Assembly: GCF_030160715.1 (NCBI RefSeq)
Contig: NZ_BSOW01000014.1
Location: 124,001-188,000, forward strand
Direction: 5' to 3'
DNA from: Bradyrhizobium iriomotense
GTDB taxonomy: Bacteria > Pseudomonadota > Alphaproteobacteria > Rhizobiales > Xanthobacteraceae
DNA: 64,000 nt
Position numbers and translations under genes: made by a program. This document shows positions 7,683 to 16,100 of this stretch, piece by piece (the first letter of the stretch is position 1; every line of letters begins with the position of its first letter). The notes below the pieces were generated by a model that was not told where the DNA came from, did not search any database, and saw only the letters and a list, made by a program, of their open reading frames with translations.

Positions 7683-9110
7683 GCGCCCGAACGCCAGCAC
7701 GTGCAGGCCGAGCCGCTGCCGCACGATCCAGAACAACAGCACGGTCTCGAAGGTGAGTGAAATCGAGGTCGCGGCGGCTGCGCCGTGACCGCCGAAGCGC
7801 GGCACCAGGGCGATGCACAGGATGACGTTCATCACGAAGGCCAGCGCGTAGGCGAGCGCGCAGATCTTCTGGTGACCGAGCATGTTGAGGAGGCGCTCGA
7901 CCGGCCCGATCGCGGCGCGCACCACGAGCCCGACCGCGGCAATGAACATGATGTCGTAACCGATCACGAATTGCGGTCCGAACAGCCAGAGCAGCGGCTT
8001 GCCGAGTGCCAGCAGCACGGCGGTCGCGGCGAGCGAGGGCCAGAACGTCCAGTTGATGGCGTGCGCGACATAGGCCGACAGGCGGGTCTTGTCGCCGAGT
8101 GCGTTGTATTCGGCAAAGCGATGCGCCGTCGTCGCCGACATCGCGTAATGAATGAAGGACACCAGCGCCAGCGTCTTCACCACGGCGAAATAGACGCCGA
8201 CCTCGTCGGAAGGGCGGAATTGCTGGAGCACCAGCACGTCGGTGTAGGACAACAGCAGGTAAAAGCTCTCGACCAGCAGGATCGGCAGCGAGATCGCAAG
8301 CCAGCCGCCGACGTCGTAGGCCTTGGGACCGTGTTCGACATGGCCCGCGAGCTTGCGGTTGAGCACCACCATCTGGCCGGTCATTGCGATCCACACCGCG
8401 CCTGCGCTTGCGACCATCGCGGCGATCGCGCCGAGATGAAAGCCGAGCAGGAAGGCTGACGCGGTGATGCCGATGATCAGCGCCTGGCGGATGATGAATT
8501 GCGGCATCAGGCCGAGCTGCATCCAGTCATGCGCGCGGGCGATGCCGTCCTGGGTGTTGGCGACGACGAAGGCCGGCAGCGTCATGCAGCCGATATAGAG
8601 CGGCAGCCGCGCGGCCGGATCGATCCATGGCGAAAGCAGGAGGACGACGCCGGCCATTGCAAGCGAAACGACGGTCGAGACGATGAAGGTCAGCCAGCGG
8701 CTGCCGGAGAGAAAGCCGCGCAGCAGTGCTTGCTCGCCGCTGGTACGGTATTCCGGAATGATCTTCTGCGCGGAGGCCGAGATGCCGAAATCCATCATGC
8801 TGCCGAGCAGCAGCACCCAGGTCCAGACATAGACATAGACGCCGTAGTCGGACGTGCCCATCCAGCGCGCCAGCAGGATCTGCGAGAGATAGGCAAGACC
8901 TGCGCTGATCACGCGGATGAGGAAGATGGTGCCGGCTAGCCGCCGTGTCAGCGATGCTTCGCTCGTCCCGCCCCCAGCGCCGGTCAGCTTCGCGCGCAAT
9001 CGCGCGAAAAGGCCGACGGGCTCACTCGCTGCGGGTTGTGCGTCCATCACGGCCACGTCGAAGATCCCCTGCGCCCCCGCAAGATGCGGCAGGTTGGACG
9101 TAGCAACCAT
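7680..9110 (-). CDS. Polysaccharide flippase (Wzx/MVF-type)
   Basis: Inner-membrane protein of 476 aa with roughly twelve hydrophobic segments, resembling oligosaccharide translocases of the Wzx/MATE-like (MOP) superfamily, which flip lipid-linked sugar units for polysaccharide or lipopolysaccharide synthesis. The first membrane block (TIFLIRVISAGLAYLSQILL, then ARWMGTSDYGVYVYVWTW) is typical of the family. About 60 mostly polar residues precede it, so an internal start (MDAQPAASEP) is possible. No glycosyltransferases are adjacent, so the carried glycan is unknown. Its stop codon is formed by repeat B copy 2. Confidence 0.85.
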   Translation of the reverse strand: MVATSNLPHLAGAQGIFDVAVMDAQPAASEPVGLFARLRAKLTGAGGGTSEASLTRRLAGTIFLIRVISAGLAYLSQILLARWMGTSDYGVYVYVWTWVLLLGSMMDFGISASAQKIIPEYRTSGEQALLRGFLSGSRWLTFIVSTVVSLAMAGVVLLLSPWIDPAARLPLYIGCMTLPAFVVANTQDGIARAHDWMQLGLMPQFIIRQALIIGITASAFLLGFHLGAIAAMVASAGAVWIAMTGQMVVLNRKLAGHVEHGPKAYDVGGWLAISLPILLVESFYLLLSYTDVLVLQQFRPSDEVGVYFAVVKTLALVSFIHYAMSATTAHRFAEYNALGDKTRLSAYVAHAINWTFWPSLAATAVLLALGKPLLWLFGPQFVIGYDIMFIAAVGLVVRAAIGPVERLLNMLGHQKICALAYALAFVMNVILCIALVPRFGGHGAAAATSISLTFETVLLFWIVRQRLGLHVLAFGR

Positions 9111-9175
9111 TCGTTAAGAAACGGTTGGGTGGTTCCTCCTGGTCGTCCTGGCATTCGCCAGGACGACGGCGAAAA

Positions 9176-10015
9176 CTAATTCAGATTGATATTGAACTCG
9201 TACGACTTCTCCGGCCCCACCAGCGTGAACTTCAACGCGGCGCCGTCGGGCTTGGCGCCGGGCGGCAGGCCGTCGAGCTCGAAGGCGAAGCGCTTGACGC
9301 CCGCCGGGCTGTGCTCGACCGGCGAGGGGATCGGCAGCGCCCAGTCGGGCGTCGGCCCCTCCACGAACAGGTTGACGTCGCGTCCATCGGGCGTGGCCAC
9401 GTCGACCAGCACCTTCGTCGCGCCCTCGCGCTTGACGTCGCGGATGGTCAGCGGGGTGGGATCGCCGATGTTGGCGGGCTTGGGCACGGTGTCGAGTGCC
9501 GCGAACAGCGCGCCGTCCTCGGTCGAGGCGACGTTGTTGAAGCCGAGCTCGGCGCTGGCCTCGACGGGGATACAGAGCTTTTCGCAGACCGCGTAGTTGA
9601 TCTCGACGCGCAGGGTGACCGGCTTGTCCGGGGCCTTGGCGACGATGCGCAGCGGTAGCACGATCTGGTCGTGATAGCCGATCGAATGACCGCCGGCGCC
9701 GTCGTCGAACTTCAGCGGCGCCGGCCACAGCACGGTCACAGCTTCGACGTTTTCGGACTTTGAGAAGTCGAACCGCGGCGGAACGCCGGAATCGCCGGGC
9801 ATGCGCCAATAGGTCTTCCAGCCGTGCTGAAGCTGGAATGCGATGCCGCCGAGCAGCACCGGGCCGCTGCGCGATCCCGCCAGAAGGCGCACGGCCGAAT
9901 GGCCGTCGCGCTGCCAGGGCGAGGCGTCGTCGGCACGGACCCGCGAGGGTTGCGCCGACACGAGCAAGGTTGCGGCGACGATGGTCGCAGCATGTTTGGG
10001 AACTATGGTGAGCAT
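9176..10015 (-). CDS. DsbD N-terminal-domain protein (periplasmic)
   Basis: Secreted protein of 279 aa: signal peptide (ATIVAATLLVSAQPSRVRA) followed by a beta-rich region matching the N-terminal domain of the thiol:disulfide interchange protein DsbD. The redox pair is seen as CEKLC, followed by IPVEA. The membrane core and thioredoxin domain of full DsbD are absent, so it is an orphan periplasmic domain that would need a separate electron donor. No cytochrome-maturation or DsbD gene lies nearby. Redox partnering is inference from family knowledge. Confidence 0.82.
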   Translation of the reverse strand: MLTIVPKHAATIVAATLLVSAQPSRVRADDASPWQRDGHSAVRLLAGSRSGPVLLGGIAFQLQHGWKTYWRMPGDSGVPPRFDFSKSENVEAVTVLWPAPLKFDDGAGGHSIGYHDQIVLPLRIVAKAPDKPVTLRVEINYAVCEKLCIPVEASAELGFNNVASTEDGALFAALDTVPKPANIGDPTPLTIRDVKREGATKVLVDVATPDGRDVNLFVEGPTPDWALPIPSPVEHSPAGVKRFAFELDGLPPGAKPDGAALKFTLVGPEKSYEFNINLN

Positions 10016-10172
10016 AGCACGTCTTTACAGGGTCGGTCCGGCGCAAACCATTGAATTGCTTGTGATGGATGCATCGGAAATACAGCCCGGGGAAACCGCC
10101 GGCCGCAAGCCTTGATTTGACAGCCGTCGGGCCCGACATCAGGATAGAAATGCAACGCGGAGGGCTTCACCG

Positions 10173-10913
10173 ATGGCTCCTGAAGGCAAGAAGCCTCCTG
10201 GCTCCAGTCACGAAGGTGGCGGCGCGGACCACGAGTCTCCATCCAGGGGAGAATTCCGCGAGCGGCGCGACAGCAAGGCCGATGACGTCCGGTTTGTCGG
10301 CGGTAAACCCTCGACCAGCCACCCTGAAAGTACCATTGGTTACCTCGACGGGCGCCTCCTGATAGCCATGCCGGTCATGGGCGACCCCCGTTTCGAGCGA
10401 TCGGTGATCTATCTCTGCGCCCATTCGGCCGAAGGCGCGATGGGCATCATCGTCAACCATCCGGCCGGGAGCATCGATTTCCCGGAGTTGCTGGAGCAAC
10501 TCGGCATCATCAAGAAGGGCGCGCAGATCAAGCTGCCGGAGAACGCCGAGAGCATGAAGGTACTGCGCGGCGGCCCGGTCGATACGGGGCGCGGCTTCGT
10601 GCTGCATTCCAGCGACTTCTACATCGAGAACGCCACGCTGCGGATCGACGACGGCGTCTGCCTCACCGCGACCGTCGACATCCTGCGCGCGATCGCCAAC
10701 GGCTCCGGCCCGAAGCATGCCATCCTCGCGCTCGGCTATGCCGGCTGGGCGCCGGGTCAGCTCGAGACCGAGATCCAGAGCAACGGCTGGCTGCATTGCG
10801 ATGCCGATGCGGATCTGATCTTCGGCGACGACGTCGAGGACAAGTACGCGCGTGCCTTGCGCAAGATCGGCATCGACCCCGGCATGCTCTCGAACGAGGC
10901 GGGGCACGCGTAG
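10173..10913 (+). CDS. YqgE/AlgH family protein
   Basis: A 246-aa protein of the UPF0301 (YqgE/AlgH) family. The family core begins near residue 55 with YLDGRLLIAMPVMGDPRFER and continues with YLCAHSAEGAMGIIVNHPAG, the GGPVDTGRGFVLHS block and GYAGWAPGQLE. The usual protein is near 185-190 aa; here about 55 polar, charged residues precede the core. The start at 10173 follows a GGAGGGC-like site, but an internal start nearer the core cannot be excluded. The molecular function of the family is not settled, so none is given. Confidence 0.9.
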   Translation: MAPEGKKPPGSSHEGGGADHESPSRGEFRERRDSKADDVRFVGGKPSTSHPESTIGYLDGRLLIAMPVMGDPRFERSVIYLCAHSAEGAMGIIVNHPAGSIDFPELLEQLGIIKKGAQIKLPENAESMKVLRGGPVDTGRGFVLHSSDFYIENATLRIDDGVCLTATVDILRAIANGSGPKHAILALGYAGWAPGQLETEIQSNGWLHCDADADLIFGDDVEDKYARALRKIGIDPGMLSNEAGHA

Positions 10914-10923
10914 GTCGCTGGCT

Positions 10924-11024
10924 GTCATGCCCCGCGAAAGCGGGGCATCCAGTATTCCAGAGGCTTCGAGATTCACAACGACCGCTGCGGCGTACTGGAT
11001 CGCCCGGTCAAGCCGGGCGATGAC
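10924..11024. repeat. Palindromic repeat family A, copy 2
   Basis: Outer arms TCATGCCCCGCG...GGGGCATCC and GATCGCCCGG...CCGGGCGATGA with the inner pair CCAGTATTCC / GTACTGG. It lies between the convergent ends of the YqgE gene and the dioxygenase gene, where it may act as a shared transcript end. Confidence 0.85.
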
Positions 11025-11044
11025 CACCGTCGGCGGCCAAAGCG

Positions 11045-11932
11045 CTACTCCGCCGCCTGCTGCTGCACCGTCGGCTCAGTGCCGGCGACCGTCGCGCGGC
11101 GCATGTCGCGCGGTTGCGACTGGTCGTAGCGGCGGACGCGGTGCATGGTCTGCCGGTTGTCCCACATCACGAGGTCATGCAGCGTCCATTTGTGCACGTA
11201 GACGAATTCTCCTTGCGTCGCGTGCTCGTTGAGATCGCGCAGCAGCAGCCGGCCCTCGGGCACGCTCATGCCGACGATCTTGCCGGCATGTGAGGACAGG
11301 TACAGCGACTTGCGGCGATGCACCGGGTGCCTGCGCACCAGGCGCTGCAACACCGGCTTGAACATCGTCTTTTCCTCATCGCTATATTCCGTGAAGCCGA
11401 GCGAGCTGCGCGAATACATCAGCGAATGCTCGCAGATCAGATCCTCGATCTCCGTCTTGGTCTCGTCGTCGAGCGCATCATGGGCCGCGCGCATGTCGGC
11501 GAATTCGGTGTTACCGCCCTTCGGGTTCACCACGCGCGCCGACAGCAGCGAGAATTTTGCGGGGATGGGACGGAACGAGCTGTCGGAATGCCAGAGGCAA
11601 TTGCCGAGATTGAACAGATGCGTCCGGCTGTCCTTTGCCAGCGGCTTGCCGTCCTTGCCGAGATTGCTGACATCGTTCAGACCCGAAGAGAGGCGGTAGT
11701 CCTTCTCCTTGGTGACGGTGCCGCCGCGCGCATCCTCGCGCTGGCCGAAATTCAGCGCGAAGGCCATCTGCTGCTCGTCGGTGATGTCCTGGTCGTGAAA
11801 AACCAGCACGGCGTATTTGTCCATCGCAGCCTCGATCTGGCGCGCTTCATCCGCTGTGAGCGGCTGGCGCAGATCGAGGCCCGCAACCTCGCCGACAAAA
11901 TGCTTCTGAAGCTGCCGGATGGCGATCGTCAT
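11045..11932 (-). CDS. TauD/TfdA-family alpha-ketoglutarate-dependent dioxygenase
   Basis: Fe(II)/2-oxoglutarate dioxygenase of 295 aa. The iron-binding facial triad is visible: H115 and D117 in LWHSDSSF and a distal H264 in QTMHRV; R275 or R278 would bind the 2-oxoglutarate carboxylate. Length and motifs resemble the TfdA-alpha group of Bradyrhizobium, whose members attack phenoxyacetates by oxidative ether cleavage, but substrate assignment by eye is not safe: taurine and other TfdA-like enzymes share these blocks. The gene starts about 110 bases from the 3' end of an SDR gene on the same strand, so the two may be co-transcribed. Confidence 0.88.
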   Translation of the reverse strand: MTIAIRQLQKHFVGEVAGLDLRQPLTADEARQIEAAMDKYAVLVFHDQDITDEQQMAFALNFGQREDARGGTVTKEKDYRLSSGLNDVSNLGKDGKPLAKDSRTHLFNLGNCLWHSDSSFRPIPAKFSLLSARVVNPKGGNTEFADMRAAHDALDDETKTEIEDLICEHSLMYSRSSLGFTEYSDEEKTMFKPVLQRLVRRHPVHRRKSLYLSSHAGKIVGMSVPEGRLLLRDLNEHATQGEFVYVHKWTLHDLVMWDNRQTMHRVRRYDQSQPRDMRRATVAGTEPTVQQQAAE

Positions 11933-12040
11933 TGCGATTCTCCTGGCGTTCTCCCGGGGCCTTACGAGCGGTTTGCCCGCTCTGTTGGTGAAAAGGCTAC
12001 CCGCGCGCCTGCCGATGTCAACGCTGTGCGCGCATGGCTC

Positions 12041-12820
12041 TCACGCGTTCCGCGCCATGAGGCCGCCGTCGACCGGGATCACCGCGCCGGTCAGGAACGA
12101 TGCCGCCGGCAGGCACAGGCTCAAGGTCATGTGCGCGACCTCCTCGGGATCGCCATAGCGGCCGAGTGCGGTGCGGCGCCTGGCGTAGATCGTCTTGTGC
12201 TCTTCCGGAATCCGGTCGGTGATCGCGGTGCGGATCGGTCCCGGACAGATGCAGTTCACGGTGATGCCCTCGCGGCCAAGCTCGACGGCGAGTGAGCGCG
12301 TCAGGCTCGCAACGCCGCCCTTGGCGGCCGAATAGGGGCTGTGCAGCGCGGTGGCGCCGAGCGCCTCGGTGGATGCGATGTTGACGATGCGCGGGCTCTT
12401 CGATTTGCGCAGGTGCGGCAGGGCCGCGCGGATGATGCGCGGATGCGCTGTCAGCATCACCGCGATGCCTTTGGCCCAGGCGTCTTCGTAGCTCTCGTCG
12501 TCGATCGCGACGCGCACGGAAATGCCGGCATTGTTGACGACGATGTCGAGCCCGCCGAAATGCGCGGCGACGTCATCGACCACGCGGCTGATCTCCTTGG
12601 CGTCGGCAACATCGAGCTTCCACGCTTGGGCAGAGCCGCCGCTCGCGGTGATCTCCCTGGCGACGGCTTGCGCGCCATCCGGGTCGTAGTCGGTCACAGC
12701 GACATTGGCGCCTTCCGCGCCGAACACGCGTGCGGTCGCGCGACCCATGCCGCTTGCCGCGCCTGTGACGAGGACGGTCGATCCTCTGACGGACCGGCTG
12801 AGCTGCTTGAACTCCGGCAT
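12041..12820 (-). CDS. SDR-family oxidoreductase
   Basis: NAD(P)-dependent short-chain dehydrogenase, 259 aa. Cofactor motif TGAASGMG at residues 19-26, NNAG at 96-99, catalytic Ser150, Tyr163 and Lys167, and the C-terminal FLTGAVIPVDGG block are all present. I chose ATG 12820, which has AGGAAG six bases upstream, over a longer in-frame start at 12907. It is divergent from a second SDR gene starting 100 bases away, and upstream of the TfdA-like gene on the same strand. Substrate unknown; a role in the same catabolic route as the dioxygenase is only suggested by position. Confidence 0.9.
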   Translation of the reverse strand: MPEFKQLSRSVRGSTVLVTGAASGMGRATARVFGAEGANVAVTDYDPDGAQAVAREITASGGSAQAWKLDVADAKEISRVVDDVAAHFGGLDIVVNNAGISVRVAIDDESYEDAWAKGIAVMLTAHPRIIRAALPHLRKSKSPRIVNIASTEALGATALHSPYSAAKGGVASLTRSLAVELGREGITVNCICPGPIRTAITDRIPEEHKTIYARRRTALGRYGDPEEVAHMTLSLCLPAASFLTGAVIPVDGGLMARNA

Positions 12821-12919
12821 GCTGCTTCCTCGCGCCTGCTCGTTTATTGTTGTGCGATTGACAAGGCTGGCATCGATCCGCACACACGTCAAACAAAGCA
12901 AGAGCAAAGGGAGGCCGCG

Positions 12920-13654
12920 ATGGACGAGCTCGATTTCTCAAGCAAGCAGGTGCTGGTCGTCGGCGGTTCCAGCGGCATCGGTAACGGCATCGCGCAGGCA
13001 TTCCGTGCCAAGGGCGCGAAGGTTGCGGTCTGCGGCACCCGCTCACATGCGAAGGATTACGCGCCGGAAGAAGGCTCGGATCTCACCGGTCTTGCTTACG
13101 CCCAGCTCGATGTCAGCGATGCCAGGGCGATCGAAGCGTTCAAGCCGTCCTTCGAACGTCTCGACGTGCTGGTGCTGGCACAGGGCGCAGTGATCTATCG
13201 CCGCGGCGAGTTCGAGATGGCCGGCTTCCGCAGGGTCCTCGAAGTCAATCTCATGAGCCTGATGGCCTGCGCCACGCGCTTTCATCCCATGCTGCGGGAT
13301 TCCCGGGGATCGCTGATCATCGTCTCGTCGACTGCGGCCTATCACTCCACGATGGGCAATCCGGCCTACAATGCCTCGAAGAGCGGCGCGGTCGGATTGA
13401 CGCGGACGCTGGGCGAGGCCTGGGCCGAGGACGGCATCCGCGTCAACGGCATCGCGCCGGGGCTCGTCGACACCAAGATGACCAAGGTCACGACCTCCAA
13501 TCCCCAGCGGCTCGAGGGCGCGCTGTCACGCATTCCGCTGCGGCGATTGGGCACGCCGGCTGATATGGCCGGCGCAGCCTTGTTCCTGGCCTCGCCGTTG
13601 TCGTCCTACATCATCGGCCAGACCATCGTCGTCGACGGCGGGCTCATTCTCTGA
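12920..13654 (+). CDS. SDR-family oxidoreductase
   Basis: Short-chain dehydrogenase, 244 aa. Cofactor motif GGSSGIGNG near residues 15-23, catalytic Ser137, Tyr150 and Lys154, and the end block IIGQTIVVDGG are intact. The usual NNAG motif is replaced by AQGA at residues 87-90, a divergence from the neighbouring SDR. ATG 12920 follows GGGAGG eight bases upstream; the frame is open far upstream but that part overlaps the divergent gene. The 99-base gap to the other SDR should hold back-to-back promoters. Confidence 0.9.
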   Translation: MDELDFSSKQVLVVGGSSGIGNGIAQAFRAKGAKVAVCGTRSHAKDYAPEEGSDLTGLAYAQLDVSDARAIEAFKPSFERLDVLVLAQGAVIYRRGEFEMAGFRRVLEVNLMSLMACATRFHPMLRDSRGSLIIVSSTAAYHSTMGNPAYNASKSGAVGLTRTLGEAWAEDGIRVNGIAPGLVDTKMTKVTTSNPQRLEGALSRIPLRRLGTPADMAGAALFLASPLSSYIIGQTIVVDGGLIL

Positions 13655-13719
13655 GCAGTGACACGGAACTGCGCCGCGGCTGGTCGGTTACTTGGGCTGA
13701 CCCCTCGAGGAGGACCAAC

Positions 13720-14094
13720 ATGGACAACGATCGGATTGCCGGATCAGCCAAGGAGTTTGCCGGACGCGTCGAAGGTGCGGTCGGTGAGATGGCGGGAGAC
13801 GCGAAGACGCAGGCCTCGGCCAAGGCGCGCGAAGCGGCCGGCACCGTGCAGAACCTGTACGGCCAGGCGAAGGATGCCGCGCGCGATGCCACGGATACCG
13901 CTGCCGGTTACGCGAAGGACGCCTATGAAACTGGCCAGGATACATTCCGCGACGGGACGCAGGCCCTTGCAAAGAGAGTGCAGGACAACCCGCTCGGCGC
14001 GCTGCTGGTCGCAGGCGGCATCGGCTTTGCGCTCGCGCTGTTGATGTCGCGGCCAGCCCGCCGCCCGCCGCCGCGTTGGCGCTATTACGGCTAA
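13720..14094 (+). CDS. CsbD-like stress protein with C-terminal membrane anchor
   Basis: Protein of 124 aa. The first 50 residues match the CsbD family (MDNDRIAGSAKEFAGRVEGA), followed by an amphipathic alanine/lysine-rich helix of the kind seen in DUF883/ElaB proteins and a C-terminal membrane segment (LGALLVAGGIGFALALLMS) ending in an arginine/proline-rich tail. CsbD-like proteins are induced by general stress in other bacteria; no biochemical role is known. A GAGGAGG ribosome site lies upstream of the ATG. Its TAA stop is the first three bases of repeat B copy 3. Confidence 0.85.
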   Translation: MDNDRIAGSAKEFAGRVEGAVGEMAGDAKTQASAKAREAAGTVQNLYGQAKDAARDATDTAAGYAKDAYETGQDTFRDGTQALAKRVQDNPLGALLVAGGIGFALALLMSRPARRPPPRWRYYG

Positions 14095-14194
14095 AGCATG
14101 ATCCGGAAAAGTGTGAAGCGGTTTTCCGAAAAGATCATGCGCAAACAACAACCTAAAGCGCGATGACGATTCATCCTAATCTCATCGCGCTTTA
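14092..14194 (+). mobile_element. Two-hairpin MITE-like element (family B), copy 3
   Basis: Nearly identical to copy 1. TA is present at both ends (14092-14093 and 14193-14194), and the empty site reconstructs as GC-TA-GC, again CTAG. The left TA plus the element's first A is the TAA stop of the CsbD-like gene; before insertion it would have been TAG. Confidence 0.87.
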
Positions 14195-14246
14195 GCTCGC
14201 TTCAGCCTCGTGCCCCGGACGCAGCACGCCGCGTCCGGATACCGGA

Positions 14247-15950
14247 TCACCGCCAGGGATTAAGCGTGAATTCCGCCGAGCGTCCAACATTGCCCGGCGG
14301 GCGCGGTACCGCAGGGTTGGGGTTGCGCGGCGCCGGGGCCATTTGACGCGGCGGCGATGGCGAGCCGAAGCTGAAGAAATCGCGCAGCGACGGCGTTGCC
14401 TGCGCCGGTTGCTGCACCGGCGGCTTCTTCGGCGCGAGCTTTGGCGGCGCAATCGCGGCGGCAGCATTCGGCGCAGTCCCCGCATTTGGATTGGCGGCGC
14501 CGCCCTCAGGCGTCGTCGTCGCGACCGGCGTATCACCTTTGGCCTGCTCGCGACCGACTTCGCGCCGTGGCCAGGCATAATCGTCGGCGCGGCCTGCCGG
14601 CGGCGACAATGGCTCGCCCTTCACCAGCGTCTTGGCAGCGAGTGCATCGACGGCGGCCGGACGCGATCCCGGTCCGCCCAGCAGCTGGTCGGTCGAGATC
14701 GAGGCTGCCACCAGCGGCACGATCGGCCCCGCAAGCGGCCGCGGCGCGGGCTTGCCGGGCTCGGCGCTGGTATCGGGCGTTGCCGGCTCGCTCGGCAATG
14801 CGATCGGGCCCGAGCGCCCCGCCAGCAGACGCGTAATCTCGCGCTCGACATAGTGTGCGAGCTTGCGGGCGCCGGCCTTGGTGAAATAGACGCCATCAGA
14901 CGTGCGGAGCTGACGGATCTGGCCTTCGAAGTCGGGGCCCTTCTGGAGGAAGCGGCCCGCTTCGTCGACAAAGCCGTCCCAGACGTCGACATAGGTGATG
15001 CCGGCCTTGGCCGCGCCTTCGCGATAGAGCGAGTCCAGGAACAGCATGTCCGCCGTGCCCTTCGGACCGCGGATCGCGGGCAGGCCGACCCAGAGCACCG
15101 GCACGCCCTTGGCCTTGAGCACGCCGATCAGCTCCTCGATCTTCTTGCCGTAGAGCTCGACCCAGCGGTCGTCGCGGAATTCATAGAGCCCGTTCGGCGA
15201 GCGCGCGGTCTTTTCCGGCGCCGCGCTCTGCGGCGCATCGGCATTGTCGGCGTCGTCCTGCGGCAGGTCGGTGTCTGCCGGCTTGTCGTCGGGTTTGGCG
15301 GCATCCGTGCCCGGTTTGGTGTCGGTCTTCGCATCACCCGGCTTGCCTTGCGGCTTGGCGCGCGCGCCCTTGTCGTTCTTCTTGTCCGCAGGCTTGTCGG
15401 ATTTGTCCGGCGCGGATTCGCGGATCGCCAGGCGGTCGTTCAGGCCGAGCATGACGACGATGGCGTCGGGCTTCTCGGTCTCGAGGATGCCCTTGGCCGC
15501 GGCCGCCCAGTCCGAGGGCTCACCCTTCGGCTGGTACTTGATCAGGCCAGACGTCGTCTTGTGCTTGCGGATCACGCCCATGTCGGGCTGCTCGGTGTAG
15601 GCGTCCTCCAGACCATAGGCGAGCCAATCCGCCATGGAGTCGCCGATCACGAGCACGTTCTTCTCGGGGATCGTATCGCGCTTGGCCGGCGCCGGTGCGC
15701 GCGAGAAATCCTGACGCGGCGCCTGCTGCTGGGGTTGCTGGAATGGCGCGAAGAAGTCGCCGCCGAACCAGCCGCCGCCTCCGCTGCGCGGCGGAGCCGA
15801 CCGCTGCGGCGGCCCGCCGAAGCCGGGGAAGTTGAAGAACTGCGCCGACGCAGGGCCGGCCACCGACACCATGATCGCAAGCGCCGTCCCCAGCGCGATC
15901 AACGGGCCGGTCTCGGTCAACGCCTTGAAGAATGATTTCGGCTTCGACAT
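14247..15950 (-). CDS. SGNH-hydrolase-like protein (DUF459 family)
   Basis: Exported protein of 567 aa. A signal or anchor segment (residues about 15-36, ending GPASAQFF) is followed by a proline/glutamine-rich linker, then an SGNH core that opens with VLVIGDSMADWLAYGLEDAY, where the GDS serine is the expected nucleophile. VVMLGLNDRLAI and YFTKAGARKLAHYVE supply the later family blocks. A lysine/aspartate-rich low-complexity insert (about 185-245) and a long proline/alanine-rich C-terminal tail are unusual and probably disordered. DUF459 proteins are thought to act on envelope polysaccharides. The lytic transglycosylase gene lies upstream on the same strand. Confidence 0.85.
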   Translation of the reverse strand: MSKPKSFFKALTETGPLIALGTALAIMVSVAGPASAQFFNFPGFGGPPQRSAPPRSGGGGWFGGDFFAPFQQPQQQAPRQDFSRAPAPAKRDTIPEKNVLVIGDSMADWLAYGLEDAYTEQPDMGVIRKHKTTSGLIKYQPKGEPSDWAAAAKGILETEKPDAIVVMLGLNDRLAIRESAPDKSDKPADKKNDKGARAKPQGKPGDAKTDTKPGTDAAKPDDKPADTDLPQDDADNADAPQSAAPEKTARSPNGLYEFRDDRWVELYGKKIEELIGVLKAKGVPVLWVGLPAIRGPKGTADMLFLDSLYREGAAKAGITYVDVWDGFVDEAGRFLQKGPDFEGQIRQLRTSDGVYFTKAGARKLAHYVEREITRLLAGRSGPIALPSEPATPDTSAEPGKPAPRPLAGPIVPLVAASISTDQLLGGPGSRPAAVDALAAKTLVKGEPLSPPAGRADDYAWPRREVGREQAKGDTPVATTTPEGGAANPNAGTAPNAAAAIAPPKLAPKKPPVQQPAQATPSLRDFFSFGSPSPPRQMAPAPRNPNPAVPRPPGNVGRSAEFTLNPWR

Positions 15951-16100
15951 GCGGTTCTAAAGGGGCGCGCCACGGTTTTTCGAATTGGTCCAGTATAATA
16001 GCGGAATCGGGCCGCAAACAGGCAGATTTGATTGCGCCATACATCGGGGAACCGCCGCCGGAGGCCGGATTTCGTGCTCAGGGTTACTTTCGGGGCGGAT

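Noticed and set aside
9108..9125. TTAAGAAACGGTT near the flippase start (and similar at 20353) as CtrA binding sites
   Set aside because: Only one TTAA half-site is present at each; the second half-site at the correct seven-base spacing is missing.
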